Origin: Pythium myriotylum | Lineage: Eukaryota; Oomycota; Peronosporomycetes; Pythiales; Pythiaceae | Length of the DNA: 64,000 bases | Direction of reading: 5' to 3' | Assembly (NCBI GenBank): GCA_023091665.1 | Contig: JALJCQ010000006.1 | Location: forward strand, 62,001-126,000 | Shown: positions 32,247 through 43,170 of the stretch, piece after piece | Numbering within the stretch: position 1 is the stretch's first letter | Layout of the letters: each line of letters opens with the position of its first letter | Position numbers and translations under genes: made by a program | The notes under the pieces: model-generated | Database searches by the model: none | What the model saw: only the letters and a program-made list of their open reading frames with translations | Told to the model about the DNA's origin: nothing

Positions 32247-33361
32247 TGCGACGTGGAAGCAGATCCACCTCGGTTTCCCGAGCGCCGCGGCCGACCACGG
32301 CGGGCACAACCACCGCCCCTCTTGCGCGGACAATTCCGCTGGAAGTGACCGAACTTCCCACAAGTAGAACACTTGATGTGAAGAGACTTCACGTCGATCG
32401 CACGCAAGTCGACCGTGCTGAGATCGACTCCACTGAGGTCGATGACGCTCAGGTCCATCGGTTCGACGACCGGTGGTGGAACCGGCGTGACCGGAGGCGG
32501 CGCTGCCGGACTCGCGGATAAACCGCGCGAGAGACGCTGAACGTAGTCCTCTCGCAGCGCGGCGACGAACGCGTCTTCTAGGAGCATGGGCTCCTCGCGG
32601 AAAACCGCAGCCTTCTCAGGACCGGGATCCATCCCTTCCATGAACGTCGTCAGCATGACGTCTTCTGCGAGCGCATTCGCAGCCATGTTGGCACGGAGTT
32701 GACGTAACTCCTGCACATACGTGTGCAGCTCGCGGCCACCTTGCCGACAAGCGAGGAACGCAGCTCGCTGACGATGCGCCACATTTGGCGGTTGAAACAT
32801 CGACTTCATCGCCTTGGCAAGCGTTGCCCAGTCGGAAAAACATCCGGGATGCGACGTCTCGCACGTGAGGGCCCAGATCTTCGCCCGGCCCGTCATGTTC
32901 GAGATCGCAAAGGCGATTTTCTGCCGTTCATCACGGATGCAGCCGGCTGCTGTGGCGAGCTCGATCTCGCGTTGCCAGAAGGCAAGATTGTCGCTTTCTT
33001 CACCCGAATACGGGGACACCGTAACCTTCACGGCCTTCGGACGTCCCGGAGGTGCCGGCGACGGCACATACGTAACCGTCGGCGGCACCTGAGCTGGCTG
33101 AGTAGCCTGAGTCGCAGATATGCGGGACGTCACGACGTCGAGAAGATACTTCTCGAGCGCTGTCTCGTAGTCGTGAAAACGCGCGACATGGGCGAGGACT
33201 TCGCCAGAGCCGCGTCGGAGCAGCTCGATGACACTTGCACGGCCATTGATGGCCTCCATCTTCTGGAGATAGCCCCACTGGGTCTCATCCAGGTACGGAT
33301 GGTCTTGACGCGACAGCGTCGGATGGCTTGACGCCATCACGAAGTCGGAAGCTTCGGACAT
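32225..33361 (-). CDS. Q gag (capsid and zinc knuckle)
   Basis: 378 residues from ATG 33361. Capsid-like motifs (FWQREIELATAAG, FAISNMTGRAKIWAL, LHTYVQELRQLRANM) are followed by a CCHC knuckle (CSTCGKFGHFQRNC) and an Arg/Gly-rich RNA-binding tail. Pol begins in the -1 frame before its stop. Confidence 0.9.
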   Translation of the reverse strand: MSEASDFVMASSHPTLSRQDHPYLDETQWGYLQKMEAINGRASVIELLRRGSGEVLAHVARFHDYETALEKYLLDVVTSRISATQATQPAQVPPTVTYVPSPAPPGRPKAVKVTVSPYSGEESDNLAFWQREIELATAAGCIRDERQKIAFAISNMTGRAKIWALTCETSHPGCFSDWATLAKAMKSMFQPPNVAHRQRAAFLACRQGGRELHTYVQELRQLRANMAANALAEDVMLTTFMEGMDPGPEKAAVFREEPMLLEDAFVAALREDYVQRLSRGLSASPAAPPPVTPVPPPVVEPMDLSVIDLSGVDLSTVDLRAIDVKSLHIKCSTCGKFGHFQRNCPRKRGGGCARRGRPRRSGNRGGSASTSQGNDSSQ

Positions 33362-33400
33362 AACGATGTCGGCGTCGGATTGACGACAAGTGCTACCAAG

Positions 33401-33702
33401 TGTAACGGTCCACGACCGTTCACAGCACCTGCGCTTGAGGAAGCGTGAGCAGCCGCTCCGAGTCGACCCCTGTCGACGAGCGCCAAAGACTTGGCAAAAG
33501 GCGAACTGATTGTATTCAGATTATTCCCCTGGGGACTAATCCCCCTATACCTGATATCCCTGGTATCTAATACCCAGGGATATCCCCTACTGAATCTAAT
33601 AAAAGAGAGTCACTACTTAGGGTAACTTTTCCCCTAAGTGGACCACACACGTTATGTACCTTCACAACCTAACCTACTTGTGTAACCTTGTACCCCGTTA
33701 CA
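33401..33702 (-). repeat. LTR b (Q 5' LTR)
   Basis: 302 bp. The primer-binding site (33386-33398, TGGTAGCACTTGT on minus) lies 2 nt inside. Its outer end joins TTGCA, the start of the displaced P pol. Confidence 0.95.
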
Positions 33703-36700
33703 TTGCACGTCCCTTCAGAGTCTTAATCGACTCTGGTGCGACGCGCAACTACGGTCGCAAGCAAAGTATTGCTGAGAATGCTTCTCTATTTGCTCAAGCT
33801 TGTGAGCGAGATCTCGGAAGAGTCTCGGTGCGTCTTGCGACGGGCATCGTCGCAGAGACGAAGAAGATCGAGGTCGATCTACGCATTGCGTTTGTCGATT
33901 TCGACTCAGTGGAGCGCTTTACAGTGCTCGACATGGATGAGAGGTTTGATCTCATCCTCGGAATGCCGTGGCTCGAGCGCCACGAGCCGTGGATCGACTG
34001 GAGGACCAAGTCGATTGGGAGCACGTCTCCCGGCAGGAACGGAGCTCAGGAGCGTCATGAACCCTCCTTCGTCCGCCGGCTGATGAGTCCCATCAAGGAT
34101 GATGGAAGTGCCTACTTCATTGGCGTAGTGAACGCCATGGACACCTCGGGTGTTCCGGAGACGGTCGTGCCGTCTGCCGTGGAGTACGGCGTAGAAGAGG
34201 GCGTCGAGTTGTCTCCGCCCCCTCCGAGTACCAGCATGGAAGATGCTTCGGGGATGTGTCCCCTTGTCGCGTGTCCGCGTGCGGTCGAGCCGCTTTCAGG
34301 GTCGTCGGATAAGACCGAGCCCATGCCTGAGCCACTCCCGCTCTCGGACGCGTCGCATGACGTGCACATCGTTGATGTGATGACGGGATCGTCGATCGAT
34401 CCGTCCACGGTCGATATGGCACCGTTGCCAGAGTTCTCTGAGCTGACTAGCTTGGAGGAACTCCCTATGGACGATTTCGTCCGCGAGCTCAAGGCTGGTG
34501 AGATCGCTGAGGTTGTGATCCTCCGATCTGAGCGAGATCTCGCTCAACTCAACACCTCGACGGTGATTGACGAGGATGTTCTCGTTGAGTTTCGTCAGAA
34601 GTTTGGCGCTCGCCGTGGTTCGGCCATCCTCAAGAATCCGAAGGATCGGTTCTATCCGCTGGTCAAGCGGTTTGCGGAGACTTGCCTCAGCAAGAACCCG
34701 CCGGCGGGGCTTCCCCCTGATCGTGGCGTTCGCCACGAGATCAAGCTCAAGCCTGGCTCGAGCTATGCGACCGTTCGCCAGTGGGCTCTGCCGGCCGAAC
34801 AATCGGACTTCATTGATGAATTCTTTGCTAAGAAAGCCAAGGCTGGCCTGGTGCGCGAGAGCGTCTCGCCGCACAGCGCACCAACGTTCTGTGTGCGCAA
34901 GCCAAATGGCAAGTGGAGGATTGTCCACGCGTACAACAAGTTGAACGCGCAGACGATTCCTGCGTCCACTCCGATCCCTCGGAAGGATGTGATCATCCAC
35001 CGGATGTCCGGCGCAAAGAAGTTCAGTTCTCTCGACTTGGTCGACGGTTATTACCAAGTGCTCATGGAGCGTGGGGATATCCCCAAGACAGCCGTCAGTA
35101 CGCCGAGCGGTATGCTCTGGGAGTGGCTAGTGATGCCACAGGGGCTGTTGAACGCCCCAGCGACGTTCAATCGCTTGGTGACCCATCTGTTCCATCCCCT
35201 GCGAGCGTTCGCACAGACGTACTTCGACGACATCTACGTCCACACGAAGCCGGAGCCCGGTCGTGATCTGGACGCGCTCCATGAGGATCACCTCCGCCAA
35301 GTGCTCGAATGCCTCGAGGAGCATAAGCTTTATGCCAACTTGGATAAGTGTATCTTCGGTGCCGAAGAGATCCCAGCGCTTGGGTGTTTCGTCGGGGTCG
35401 ACGGTGTTCGGGCCGACCTCGAGAAGGTGAAGGCAATCGCCGAGTGGCCATCGCCACGGTCCGTGAAGGACCTACGCAAGTGGTTGGGTCTCGCCAACTA
35501 CTTGCACCGGTTCACGAAGAACTACGCCGAGATGGCTCCGCCGCTGACTCAGCTGCTCATGAATGACGTTGAGTGGTCGTGGTCTCACGACACGGAAGCT
35601 GCCTTCCAGAAGATCAAGGAGAGTCTTCTCCAAGCGCCGATCCTGGCGTTACCGGACGACTCCGCTCCGTACAGCGTTGTCTGTGACGCCTCCGACTATG
35701 CGATCGGCTGTGCACTTTTGCAGAAGGACCAAGATGGTCACGAAAGAGTCATCTCGTATCAGTCTCGCCAGCTCCAAGCGGCCGAGAAGAACTATCCAGT
35801 TCACGACAAGGAATTGTTGGCGATGAAGTACGCCTTGGTGAAGTTCCGCGTCCACCTTCTCGGCGCGTTGCCGTTCGTGGTCTACACAGACCATGCGTCT
35901 CTACGCACAGCGACACAGTCTCCGCACTTGTCGCCGCGAATGGCTCGCTGGTTGTCATTCTTTTCAGAATACAACTTTACTGTCGAGTACAAGCCGGGTC
36001 GGCTCAACGTGCTGGCGGACGCACTCTCTCGGCGTCCCGACTACGAGATGAACCATCTCACATCAGTTGCTTCTGATGTCTACGACTTGATTCGTGACGC
36101 CTACGAAGGCGATGCGCAGTGTGCGGAGATCATTCGTGCTCTCAAGTCGTCAGACTCGGAGAAGTCTATCTCCCCTCGTGTTCGAGCCCGACTCCATCGG
36201 TACACGTTCGAAGACGGTCTCCTGAAGTATCAGGTCTCGGACAGCGAAGAAGCTCGCATAGTCGTCCCATCAGACGAAGATCTGCGATACGTGATCGCGT
36301 ATGGTGCTCACGACGCACCATGTGCTGGCCATCTTGGCCGTGAGAAGACGTACGCGCTTCTCAGCCCGAGATTTTGGTGGCCCAAGATGTACAAGTGGGT
36401 GTCGCGGTATGTCCGCACGTGTGACGTCTGTCAACGAGTGAAGCCAAGTGCACACTCTCAGGCTCCGCTTCAGAGCTTGCCTGTCCCCAGCGACTGCTGG
36501 CGCTCAGTGAGCATGGACTTCTTCTTTGGAATGCCAAAGACGTCCGCTGGGCACAATGGTGTGCTGGTCTTTGTTGACCGTTTGTCCAAGATGGTGCATC
36601 TTGCTCCGGTTTCGGATACGTGCACAGGTCTTGACTGTGCTCGACTTTTCGTCGATACCGTGTTTCGACTACACGGTCTCCCCGACTCAATCGTATCGGA

Positions 36701-37493
36701 TCGGGATCCCAGGTTCACTGGTGATTTCTGGGAAGGTCTCTTCCAGATCCTGGGCACCAGGCTCGACATGTCGACGACGGATCATCCGGAGACCGATGGC
36801 CAGACCGAGCGGGCCAACCGGGTCGTGGAGGATATCCTCCGTTCGTACTGTGGGGATAATCCCACATCGTGGAGCGACACTCTCGTCATGGTCGAGTTCG
36901 CCATGAACAACTCTGTTCATCCATCGACAGGTCTGTCGCCGTTCTTCGTGAACGGTTTGAGGCACCCAGCGTTGCCGCTCTGCCTCATGGGCAGTTCCCA
37001 GTCTGGTGGGGGAGGGGCTCGGCAATTACTTGCCTCCCAGTTGGAAGGTGTTTCCAAGTCGGCGGAGCGCCGCAAGATCGACGAGTTCTTGTCGACACGT
37101 GTGAATGTCATCACCCGCGTGCGTGACGCGATGGCAGCTGCCCAAGATGTTCAGAAGGAACAAGCCGACAAGCACGGTCGGAAGAACACGCGTGTGTTCA
37201 AGCCAGGCGACTATGTGCTTGTCAGCACGAAGAACCTGTCTCAGAATGCTGTGTCCAGCTTGGGCAGCTCGAAGCTGCTGCCGAGATATATCGGCCCGTT
37301 CAAGGTGTTGAAGCGGAGGGGAAACTCCTACAGGGTCGATCTGCCAACATGGTTGCAGACGCACCCGACGTTCTACGTCGGCTTGCTCAAGCCGTATCTC
37401 CGCCCTGATGGAGATGAATCGGACGAAGCGTCGTCGGAAACAGCTCTTGGTCAAGTGGCTTGGGTATCCAAGCAACCAGAGCTCCTGGGTTGA
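33703..37493 (+). pseudogene. P pol, displaced and inverted (lacks N-terminus)
   Basis: 1263 codons nearly identical to Q pol, beginning in mid-protease (ARPFRVLIDSGATRN) directly after LTR b, because Q split P at this point. RT, RNase H and integrase motifs are intact (one visible change: PQGLLNAP versus PQGLSNAP). The frame is open through part of the LTR, but it has no gag and no proper promoter, so it is a displaced fragment. Confidence 0.88.
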
Positions 37494-37569
37494 TGAGAGT
37501 ACTCTCAGGCAAGATTGCTCTGATCTTGTTCGCGCATGCGAACATGATCATCCTGGATGGTTCCAGTAG
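37414..37569 (+). pseudogene. Out-of-frame chromodomain remnant of P
   Basis: 52 codons, same content as 28199-28354, in the frame one base ahead of the end of pol. Confidence 0.65.
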
Positions 37570-38516
37570 GTGGAACCGACCACCTCCATCAAGATGAGAA
37601 GTGTCTCAAGTTCCTCAAGGAAGACGCTCAGTGGAGCACACGGAAGGTCCGTCTCAGCCAAGTCGACTGTCCCTGTCTATTGTAGACATGGGTACAAGAC
37701 CCAAGCAGAAGGACATGAAGATGGCGAGAACGCCGCGTTCGGCGCAGTCGAAGCTTCGACAACGTCCACCGACCTCATCGGTTGCGTTGGACAACGCTCG
37801 CACCAAGCCAGAGTGGCTGGCTCAGTTTGGTGTTGCTACACCGAGCAGTTCTCTGCGGTGTAGCCATCACGCCCGAGCGTGTGGCCGACAACACGAAGTT
37901 GTCCGGCAACGTCGTTGTCCGACTGTCCCCGCACTCCACGCACTCAGTTGAGTCGCTGGATGAGGCTAGCCAGCCTCTCGAGTACTTGGTAGTACTCGCG
38001 GTGGGTACCCACCGACCACAGTCTCCAGTATTAGACTGGACCCAGTTCTGGGCACCGTCAAGAGACGAAGTTTGCGAGTTCGCATCGTACAGGTCTGTAC
38101 GCTTGCACAAGGCAAGAACCCATCGCACTGAGTGTGTGTGCCAAGTTTGGGCTTGCCGCGAGCTCTGCTCGCCTCGCAATGGTCGTCTGACCATGCCATT
38201 TTGGCTTGCCGCCGTCAGACGGCATAATGGCCCAGTTTTGGGGGATCGTCATGATCCAGTGGTCGCTGGCGACCGCGCGCACGTCAGCATGCGTCTCATG
38301 ACGCAGCGAGGTGTTGCGCCAAGCCGCTGCGGCTCTCGATCAGTCGTTGTCGAAAAATCGACACGCGACTTCGCGCTCATGGTCGCCATGAGTCTGTACC
38401 CATTTCCGTGTGGGTCCTCGGAAATTCCGTACTGGAATAGGCTCTTGTTCCTTTTCTAGGACACGGCTGTTCCTAAATTAGGGACAAGGGTGTTCCTCAT
38501 TTTGGGTGGGGGGTGG
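37494..38516 (+). other. P 3' noncoding region, hairpin array
   Basis: Contains many perfect inverted repeats: TGTTCGC/GCGAACA (37527-37544), GTCGAAGCTTCGAC (37747-37760), CGAGTACT/AGTACTCG (37979-37998), CGGTGGGTACCCACCG (37999-38014), CGTACAG/CTGTACG (38086-38101) and GCCGTCAGACGGC (38211-38223). Ends in a purine tract (GGGTGGGGGGTGG) before LTR c. An open frame at 37782-38459 is probably chance. Confidence 0.7.
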
Positions 38517-38818
38517 TGTAACGGGGTACAAGGTTACACAAGTAGGTTAGGTTGTGAAGGTACATAACGTGTGTGGTCCACTTAGGGGAAAAGTTACCCT
38601 AAGTAGTGACTCTCTTTTATTAGATTCAGTAGGGGATATCCCTGGGTATTAGATACCAGGGATATCAGGTATAGGGGGATTAGTCCCCAGGGGAATAATC
38701 TGAATACAATCAGTTCGCCTTTTGCCAAGTCTTTGGCGCTCGTCGACAGGGGTCGACTCGGAGCGGCTGCTCACGCTTCCTCAAGCGCAGGTGCTGTGAA
38801 CGGTCGTGGACCGTTACA
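38517..38818 (+). repeat. LTR c (reversed relative to the other three)
   Basis: 302 bp in opposite orientation to LTRs a, b and d, followed by TGCAA (38819-38823), the complement of the word after LTR b. Its orientation is the key evidence for an inversion. Confidence 0.95.
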
Positions 38819-38946
38819 TGCAAATCCCTTCACTTGAGCAGTGACAACGATGAGCTCGCCACTGATGCGCAGCTCATCAACTGCTGAGAAGAGATCTTCT
38901 TAGATGATCGCCCCAGTAGACTGCCCCGCGTCTACTGGGAACTGTC
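38819..38946 (-). pseudogene. P pol N-terminus, cut by Q and deleted
   Basis: The first part of the P protease region up to the Q insertion point. About 55 bp present in Q (near 32124-32200) are missing here, so P was already defective. Confidence 0.7.
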
Positions 38947-40068
38947 GTTTCCCTGCGACGTGGAAGCAGATCCACCTCGGTTTCCCGAGCGCCGCGGCTG
39001 ACCACTGCGGGCACAACCACCGCCCCTCTTGCGCGGACAATTCCGCTGGAAGTGACCGAACTTCCCACAAGTAGAACACTTGATGTGAAGAGACTTCACG
39101 TCGATCGCACGCAAGTCGACCGTGCTGAGATCGACTCCACTGAGGTCGATGACGCTCAGGTCCATCGGTTCGACGACCGGTGGTGGAACCGGCGTGACCG
39201 GAGGCGGCGCTGCCGGACTCGCGGATAAACCGCGCGAGAGACGCTGAACGTAGTCCTCTCGCAGCGCGGCGACGAACGCGTCTTCTAGGAGCATGGGCTC
39301 CTCGCGGAAAACCGCAGCCTTCTCAGGACCGGGATCCATCCCTTCCATGAACGTCGTCAGCATGACGTCTTCTGCGAGCGCATTCGCAGCCATGTTGGCA
39401 CGGAGTTGACGTAACTCCTGCACATACGTGTGCAGCTCGCGGCCACCTTGCCGACAAGCGAGGAACGCAGCTCGCTGACGATGCGCCACATTTGGCGGTT
39501 GAAACATCGACTTCATCGCCTTGGCAAGCGTTGCCCAGTCGGAAAAACATCCGGGATGCGACGTCTCGCACGTGAGGGCCCAGATCTTCGCCCGGCCCGT
39601 CATGTTCGAGATCGCAAAGGCGATTTTCTGCCGTTCATCACGGATGCAGCCGGCTGCTGTGGCGAGCTCGATCTCGCGTTGCCAGAAGGCAAGATTGTCG
39701 CTTTCTTCACCCGAATACGGGGACACCGTAACCTTCACGGCCTTCGGACGTCCCGGAGGTGCCGGCGACGGCACATACGTAACCGTCGGCGGCACCTGAG
39801 CTGGCTGAGTAGCCTGAGTCGCAGATATGCGGGACGTCACGACGTCGAGAAGATACTTCTCGAGCGCTGTCTCGTAGTCGTGAAAACGCGCGACATGGGC
39901 GAGGACTTCGCCAGAGCCGCGTCGGAGCAGCTCGATGACACTTGCACGGCCATTGATGGCCTCCATCTTCTGGAGATAGCCCCACTGGGTCTCATCCAGG
40001 TACGGATGGTCTTGACGCGACAGCGTCGGATGGCTTGACGCCATCACGAAGTCGGAAGCTTCGGACAT
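38932..40068 (-). CDS. P gag (capsid and zinc knuckle)
   Basis: 378 residues, nearly identical to Q gag (RSGQPRR versus RRGRPRR near the end). It keeps the GGGAAAC slip site (38947-38953) and the CCCAGTAGAC/GTCTACTGGG hairpin, but the pol frame beyond is truncated. It could still make capsid protein. Confidence 0.85.
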   Translation of the reverse strand: MSEASDFVMASSHPTLSRQDHPYLDETQWGYLQKMEAINGRASVIELLRRGSGEVLAHVARFHDYETALEKYLLDVVTSRISATQATQPAQVPPTVTYVPSPAPPGRPKAVKVTVSPYSGEESDNLAFWQREIELATAAGCIRDERQKIAFAISNMTGRAKIWALTCETSHPGCFSDWATLAKAMKSMFQPPNVAHRQRAAFLACRQGGRELHTYVQELRQLRANMAANALAEDVMLTTFMEGMDPGPEKAAVFREEPMLLEDAFVAALREDYVQRLSRGLSASPAAPPPVTPVPPPVVEPMDLSVIDLSGVDLSTVDLRAIDVKSLHIKCSTCGKFGHFQRNCPRKRGGGCARSGQPRRSGNRGGSASTSQGNDSSQ

Positions 40069-40107
40069 AACGATGTCGGCGTCGGATTGACGACAAGTGC
40101 TACCAAG

Positions 40108-40409
40108 TGTAACGGTCCACGACCGTTCACAGCACCTGCGCTTGAGGAAGCGTGAGCAGCCGCTCCGAGTCGACCCCTGTCGACGAGCGCCAAAGACTTG
40201 GCAAAAGGCGAACTGATTGTATTCAGATTATTCCCCTGGGGACTAATCCCCCTATACCTGATATCCCTGGTATCTAATACCCAGGGATATCCCCTACTGA
40301 ATCTAATAAAAGAGAGTCACTACTTAGGGTAACTTTTCCCCTAAGTGGACCACACACGTTATGTACCTTCACAACCTAACCTACTTGTGTAACCTTGTAC
40401 CCCGTTACG
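40108..40409 (-). repeat. LTR d (P 5' LTR)
   Basis: 302 bp; its last base is G instead of A. Followed by CTTGG (40410-40414), which matches the word before LTR a. Confidence 0.93.
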
Positions 40410-40760
40410 CTTGGAAATCGCGTCGTAGATGACCTCCTTCCTTGGAGCTGGAGTGATTGGGACTTTGACTCACGCATGAATTGCTCGGAAATCGTGAACT
40501 ATAAGCCAATCAATGGCTTTCTTGATACAGAACGTTGGGGAAGAGAACGCTAATTTGGATGGTCGGATCATGCCGGCGGCGAGCATTTCGTGTGTTCGAT
40601 CACGGACAGCTCGTTTCTGCTCTTCACTCAGCCTGAACTACTTACGCATGGTTGGTGTTGTGTCGGTTAACTCGATCTCGGCCTCAACATCGACTGAGCG
40701 TACCGGTGGAATGACTGGCAGTTCCCTTACAAATACCTTGTCCTTGAACTAGAGCAGCAG
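40410..40760 (-). pseudogene. Degenerate Ty3/gypsy RT, element R (5' part)
   Basis: On the minus strand: DKVFVRELPVIPPVRSVDVE, SEEQKRAVRDRTHEMLAAG, SSPTFCIKKAIDWLIVHDFRAI and ITPAPRKEVIYDAI, the N-terminal half of a gypsy RT with stops. It continues across the P/Q insertion at 25468. Confidence 0.85.
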
Positions 40761-41669
40761 CTCTTCCGCTGGATGGCCTCTCAGTGCTTCCCAGTCCGAT
40801 GAGAGTTGGCGTGCCGCCTTCTCAGTCGGCGCGGACACAAAGAAGCTGAACTCAAGTGGTGGCCCGGCTGCGTAGCCATTTTCTTGGTGACTGGAATGCC
40901 GTTATGATTGCAGCCACACCGACTGCACCTGACTTTCGACTTGCACGCTATGGAGGGGGGGGTCAGTTCGGCTCATTGCTCGGGTTTTGTACGTGAGCTG
41001 TTTGTACTGCCACACAGCCAGTACATAGCCCGACTGCCGTATTTTGGGCGCGAAGGTTCGTTTGAATCGAACTGCACTGTACCACAGTGGTACCACGGGT
41101 AGTGTGTCGTGGAACCAATATCGTGAGCAGCATCGTCGAAGAATGGATGCGATCGGTGCGTTGCGGTGCCTCCAAACTACGTGGAAGAACGGGGGCCGTT
41201 CCATTATCCTCAGTTCATCGTCGATGACTTGATCTTGCCAGTCTTGGTGTCATTCTTGCACCGACTGAGGTCGTGTGTTGTCGATGTGGTTGGCCGACAG
41301 CTTGACGACACGTGTCGATCCAAAATAGCAAGCGTGCCGTCGAGTATCTGGTTGCCAATGAAGTTGACAAGACATTGACGAGGTTGCTCTCACTTAGTAG
41401 GTCAACAAATGCCACCTCACTCCAACAACTGCACTGCATGGGCTCGAACGAATATGCAGTTGATATTGTGGATCATTGGTGAATGGCACTCATCTGCTGC
41501 GTTCAAAGCATATTCGAAACTACTCGGTATGTACACTTGCAATATTATTTATGTTGGTTATGACACTCTAACAGTTTAAGACCCAATGACCACTATAACG
41601 ATTCCTGAAAGATCGATTTTTGCCCCACTCCAAAAGCATTCGGATCTTCTCATCGCTGTCTGCCGCATT
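40761..41669. other. Decayed sequence next to R
   Basis: No recognisable domain. It may hold the remains of R protease/gag, but I could not align it by eye. Confidence 0.35.
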
Positions 41670-41724
41670 GTAAGTTATGAAAATGCTAATTATGTATGCT
41701 ATCTGACTTTTTTTGTGTGTGCAG
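41670..41724 (+). other. Possible 55-bp intron
   Basis: GTAAGT at 41670 and a pyrimidine-rich TTTTTTTGTGTGTGCAG ending at 41724 look like an oomycete intron. The joined frame soon meets a stop, so the gene may be decayed. Confidence 0.35.
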
Positions 41725-41746
41725 TTTGTGAAATATGGCAAGTTAG

Positions 41747-42229
41747 ATGATGACACACATTTGTTTTACTGAAAAATGGAAAATGCCGCTGTATTACCAT
41801 GTTGACAAATTGGGGCACAAAACTGAAGCGTTTGGTGTCGACAGGTCCGTTGCTTTCAACAAAATGCATGCAGAGGTGACCGTGTTCATCCAACGGCTCA
41901 ACGCTCTTCCCGAGTTGTTGACGGAGAACGATAATGAAAGTCATCGCCGTCGGATCGAGGCCTCCATGACGACATGGATTCACAATGTTCTCCAGACGCT
42001 TGTTCCCAAGGTCGTTGAGTGGAAGTTGGCTGTTGCCAAGCAGCGGGAGGCCTATGACGAAGACCGAAACCGCTACAAACGCTACAAGGATTTTCACAAC
42101 GTTACATCCTGGGAGGAGTTCAAGGATCTCTATATCAAGCGATCGGCCTCAAGCAAGAACGACAAGGAATGCGAGGAGGAAACCAAGGCAACGATGACTA
42201 AAGCCGTTTCTAGTCTAGTGAAAACCTAG
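41747..42229 (+). CDS. Hypothetical protein, helical, possibly a gene fragment
   Basis: 160 codons; a second ATG at 41783 is an alternative start. The sequence is rich in charged residues and predicted helix (RRRIEASMTTWIHNVLQTL, KLAVAKQREAYDEDRNRYKR), with the composition of a real protein rather than a chance frame. I do not recognise the family. A likely splice acceptor 23 bp upstream suggests it is the last exon of a larger, perhaps degenerate gene. No membrane segment or signal peptide. Confidence 0.4.
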   Translation: MMTHICFTEKWKMPLYYHVDKLGHKTEAFGVDRSVAFNKMHAEVTVFIQRLNALPELLTENDNESHRRRIEASMTTWIHNVLQTLVPKVVEWKLAVAKQREAYDEDRNRYKRYKDFHNVTSWEEFKDLYIKRSASSKNDKECEEETKATMTKAVSSLVKT

Positions 42230-42906
42230 GAGAACGATGAATATGGATGAATTCATTAATCCATGTTGTTTATCACCACGAGTATTTTTTTCGGTTAACA
42301 TATATTTTTCCCATTACCCTATTCGAAATTATGCTGGAATCTCCGGCAGTCCAGTGTCCGTTGGGTGTTTGGATTTTGATTGCCTCTGAGGCGAGGAAGG
42401 CAGGCAACAAGGACTCCAACGACCCCGTGAGACCCTACAGTTTACACACCACATAGAGAGAATAAAACGATATATTCTCTCCTACACATGCAATCACTAC
42501 CTACACATGCACACGACACGCGCATCGCAACGACGGTCTGTCCTCACAGGACACTTGGTGGCCGAAGCTGCCGGGCTCGATTGCAACAACGACTCGATCG
42601 CGGACTCCACGGTAGTACCGCGGCTGCCTCTCTACGTGGCTCGCCTTCGCCACTACCACCACACGACGTTGCTGCTGCGTGCCACCAACTCGCCTTTTGT
42701 TCTCGACCGAAGAGCTGCGACCAGCCGTGTCTATGGGGCGATATTCGCTCCCAACGCTCCTTGCTGACGCCCGCAAGTGACAGCGCATCCTTTTCATGCG
42801 TGTCTGTCACCGCGACTTGCTCTTCTGGCGCGAGGTCAGCGGCGGCAACAGCAACACGTGTGGACTCGCGTGGACAAAGCTAGAGAGGCAACACGCAAAT
42901 ACTTAC
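42230..42906. other. Region without a confident gene
   Basis: A possible downstream exon on minus (around 42544-42830, TDTHEKDALSLAGVSKERWE) may pair with the segment at 42907-43170. Frames conflict, so I do not call it. Confidence 0.3.
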
Positions 42907-43170
42907 TCACGCGGTAACAGGGACTACCGCATCGTGGAACCACATCGACTCGCTCGCAAACTCGAGGCCCGGCTTCTCGACGGCCACACCCAGGTCGCTC
43001 AGCAAGCGCGAGCACTTCTCCACCAGCTCACGCAGCCGCTCGACAGGAGATACCTGGGTGTTCGCCACGATGACCTGCGGTGCAGGCCGGACGGTGGCCT
43101 GCGCACCTTGATCGCGCTTGATCTTGATCGGACTGACTTCACTTCGAAACAAAACGCCCACAATGGCGAC
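42907..43170 (-). CDS. Hypothetical coding segment (possible first exon)
   Basis: The minus frame SVAIVGVLFRSEVSPIKIKRD...PVERLRELVEKCSRLLSDLGVAVEKPG...FHDAVVPVT has protein-like composition and ends at a good splice donor (GTGAGTAAG, about 42909). No ATG is visible at its 5' end, and I do not know the family. Confidence 0.3.
   Translation of the reverse strand, partial: VAIVGVLFRSEVSPIKIKRDQGAQATVRPAPQVIVANTQVSPVERLRELVEKCSRLLSDLGVAVEKPGLEFASESMWFHDAVVPVTA

Larger units (their letters stand above)
25464..40414. mobile_element. Composite gypsy element P with nested, inverted Q
   Basis: The outer ends share the 5-bp duplication CTTGG (25464-25468 and 40410-40414). Order: LTR a, complete internal region on minus, LTR b, partial pol on plus, LTR c (reversed), gag on minus, LTR d. 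The 5-bp word TTGCA flanks LTR b (33703-33707) and its complement TGCAA flanks LTR c (38819-38823). This fits Q inserting into P's protease region in opposite orientation, then inversion by recombination between P's 3' LTR and one Q LTR. Confidence 0.88.

Noticed and set aside
34296..35057. 253-codon minus frame opposite P pol (and its mirror at 30711-31472)
   Set aside because: Shadow of the well-supported pol frame; no independent support.
37782..38459. 225-codon open frame in the P 3' region
   Set aside because: It lies in the hairpin array, is not conserved as an uninterrupted frame in Q (cut by the mariner insertion) and has no protein-like pattern; the openness is likely chance.
39430..40038. 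Plus-strand frame of about 200 codons (also at 32723-33331)
   Set aside because: Exact shadow of the gag genes, present only because gag is duplicated.
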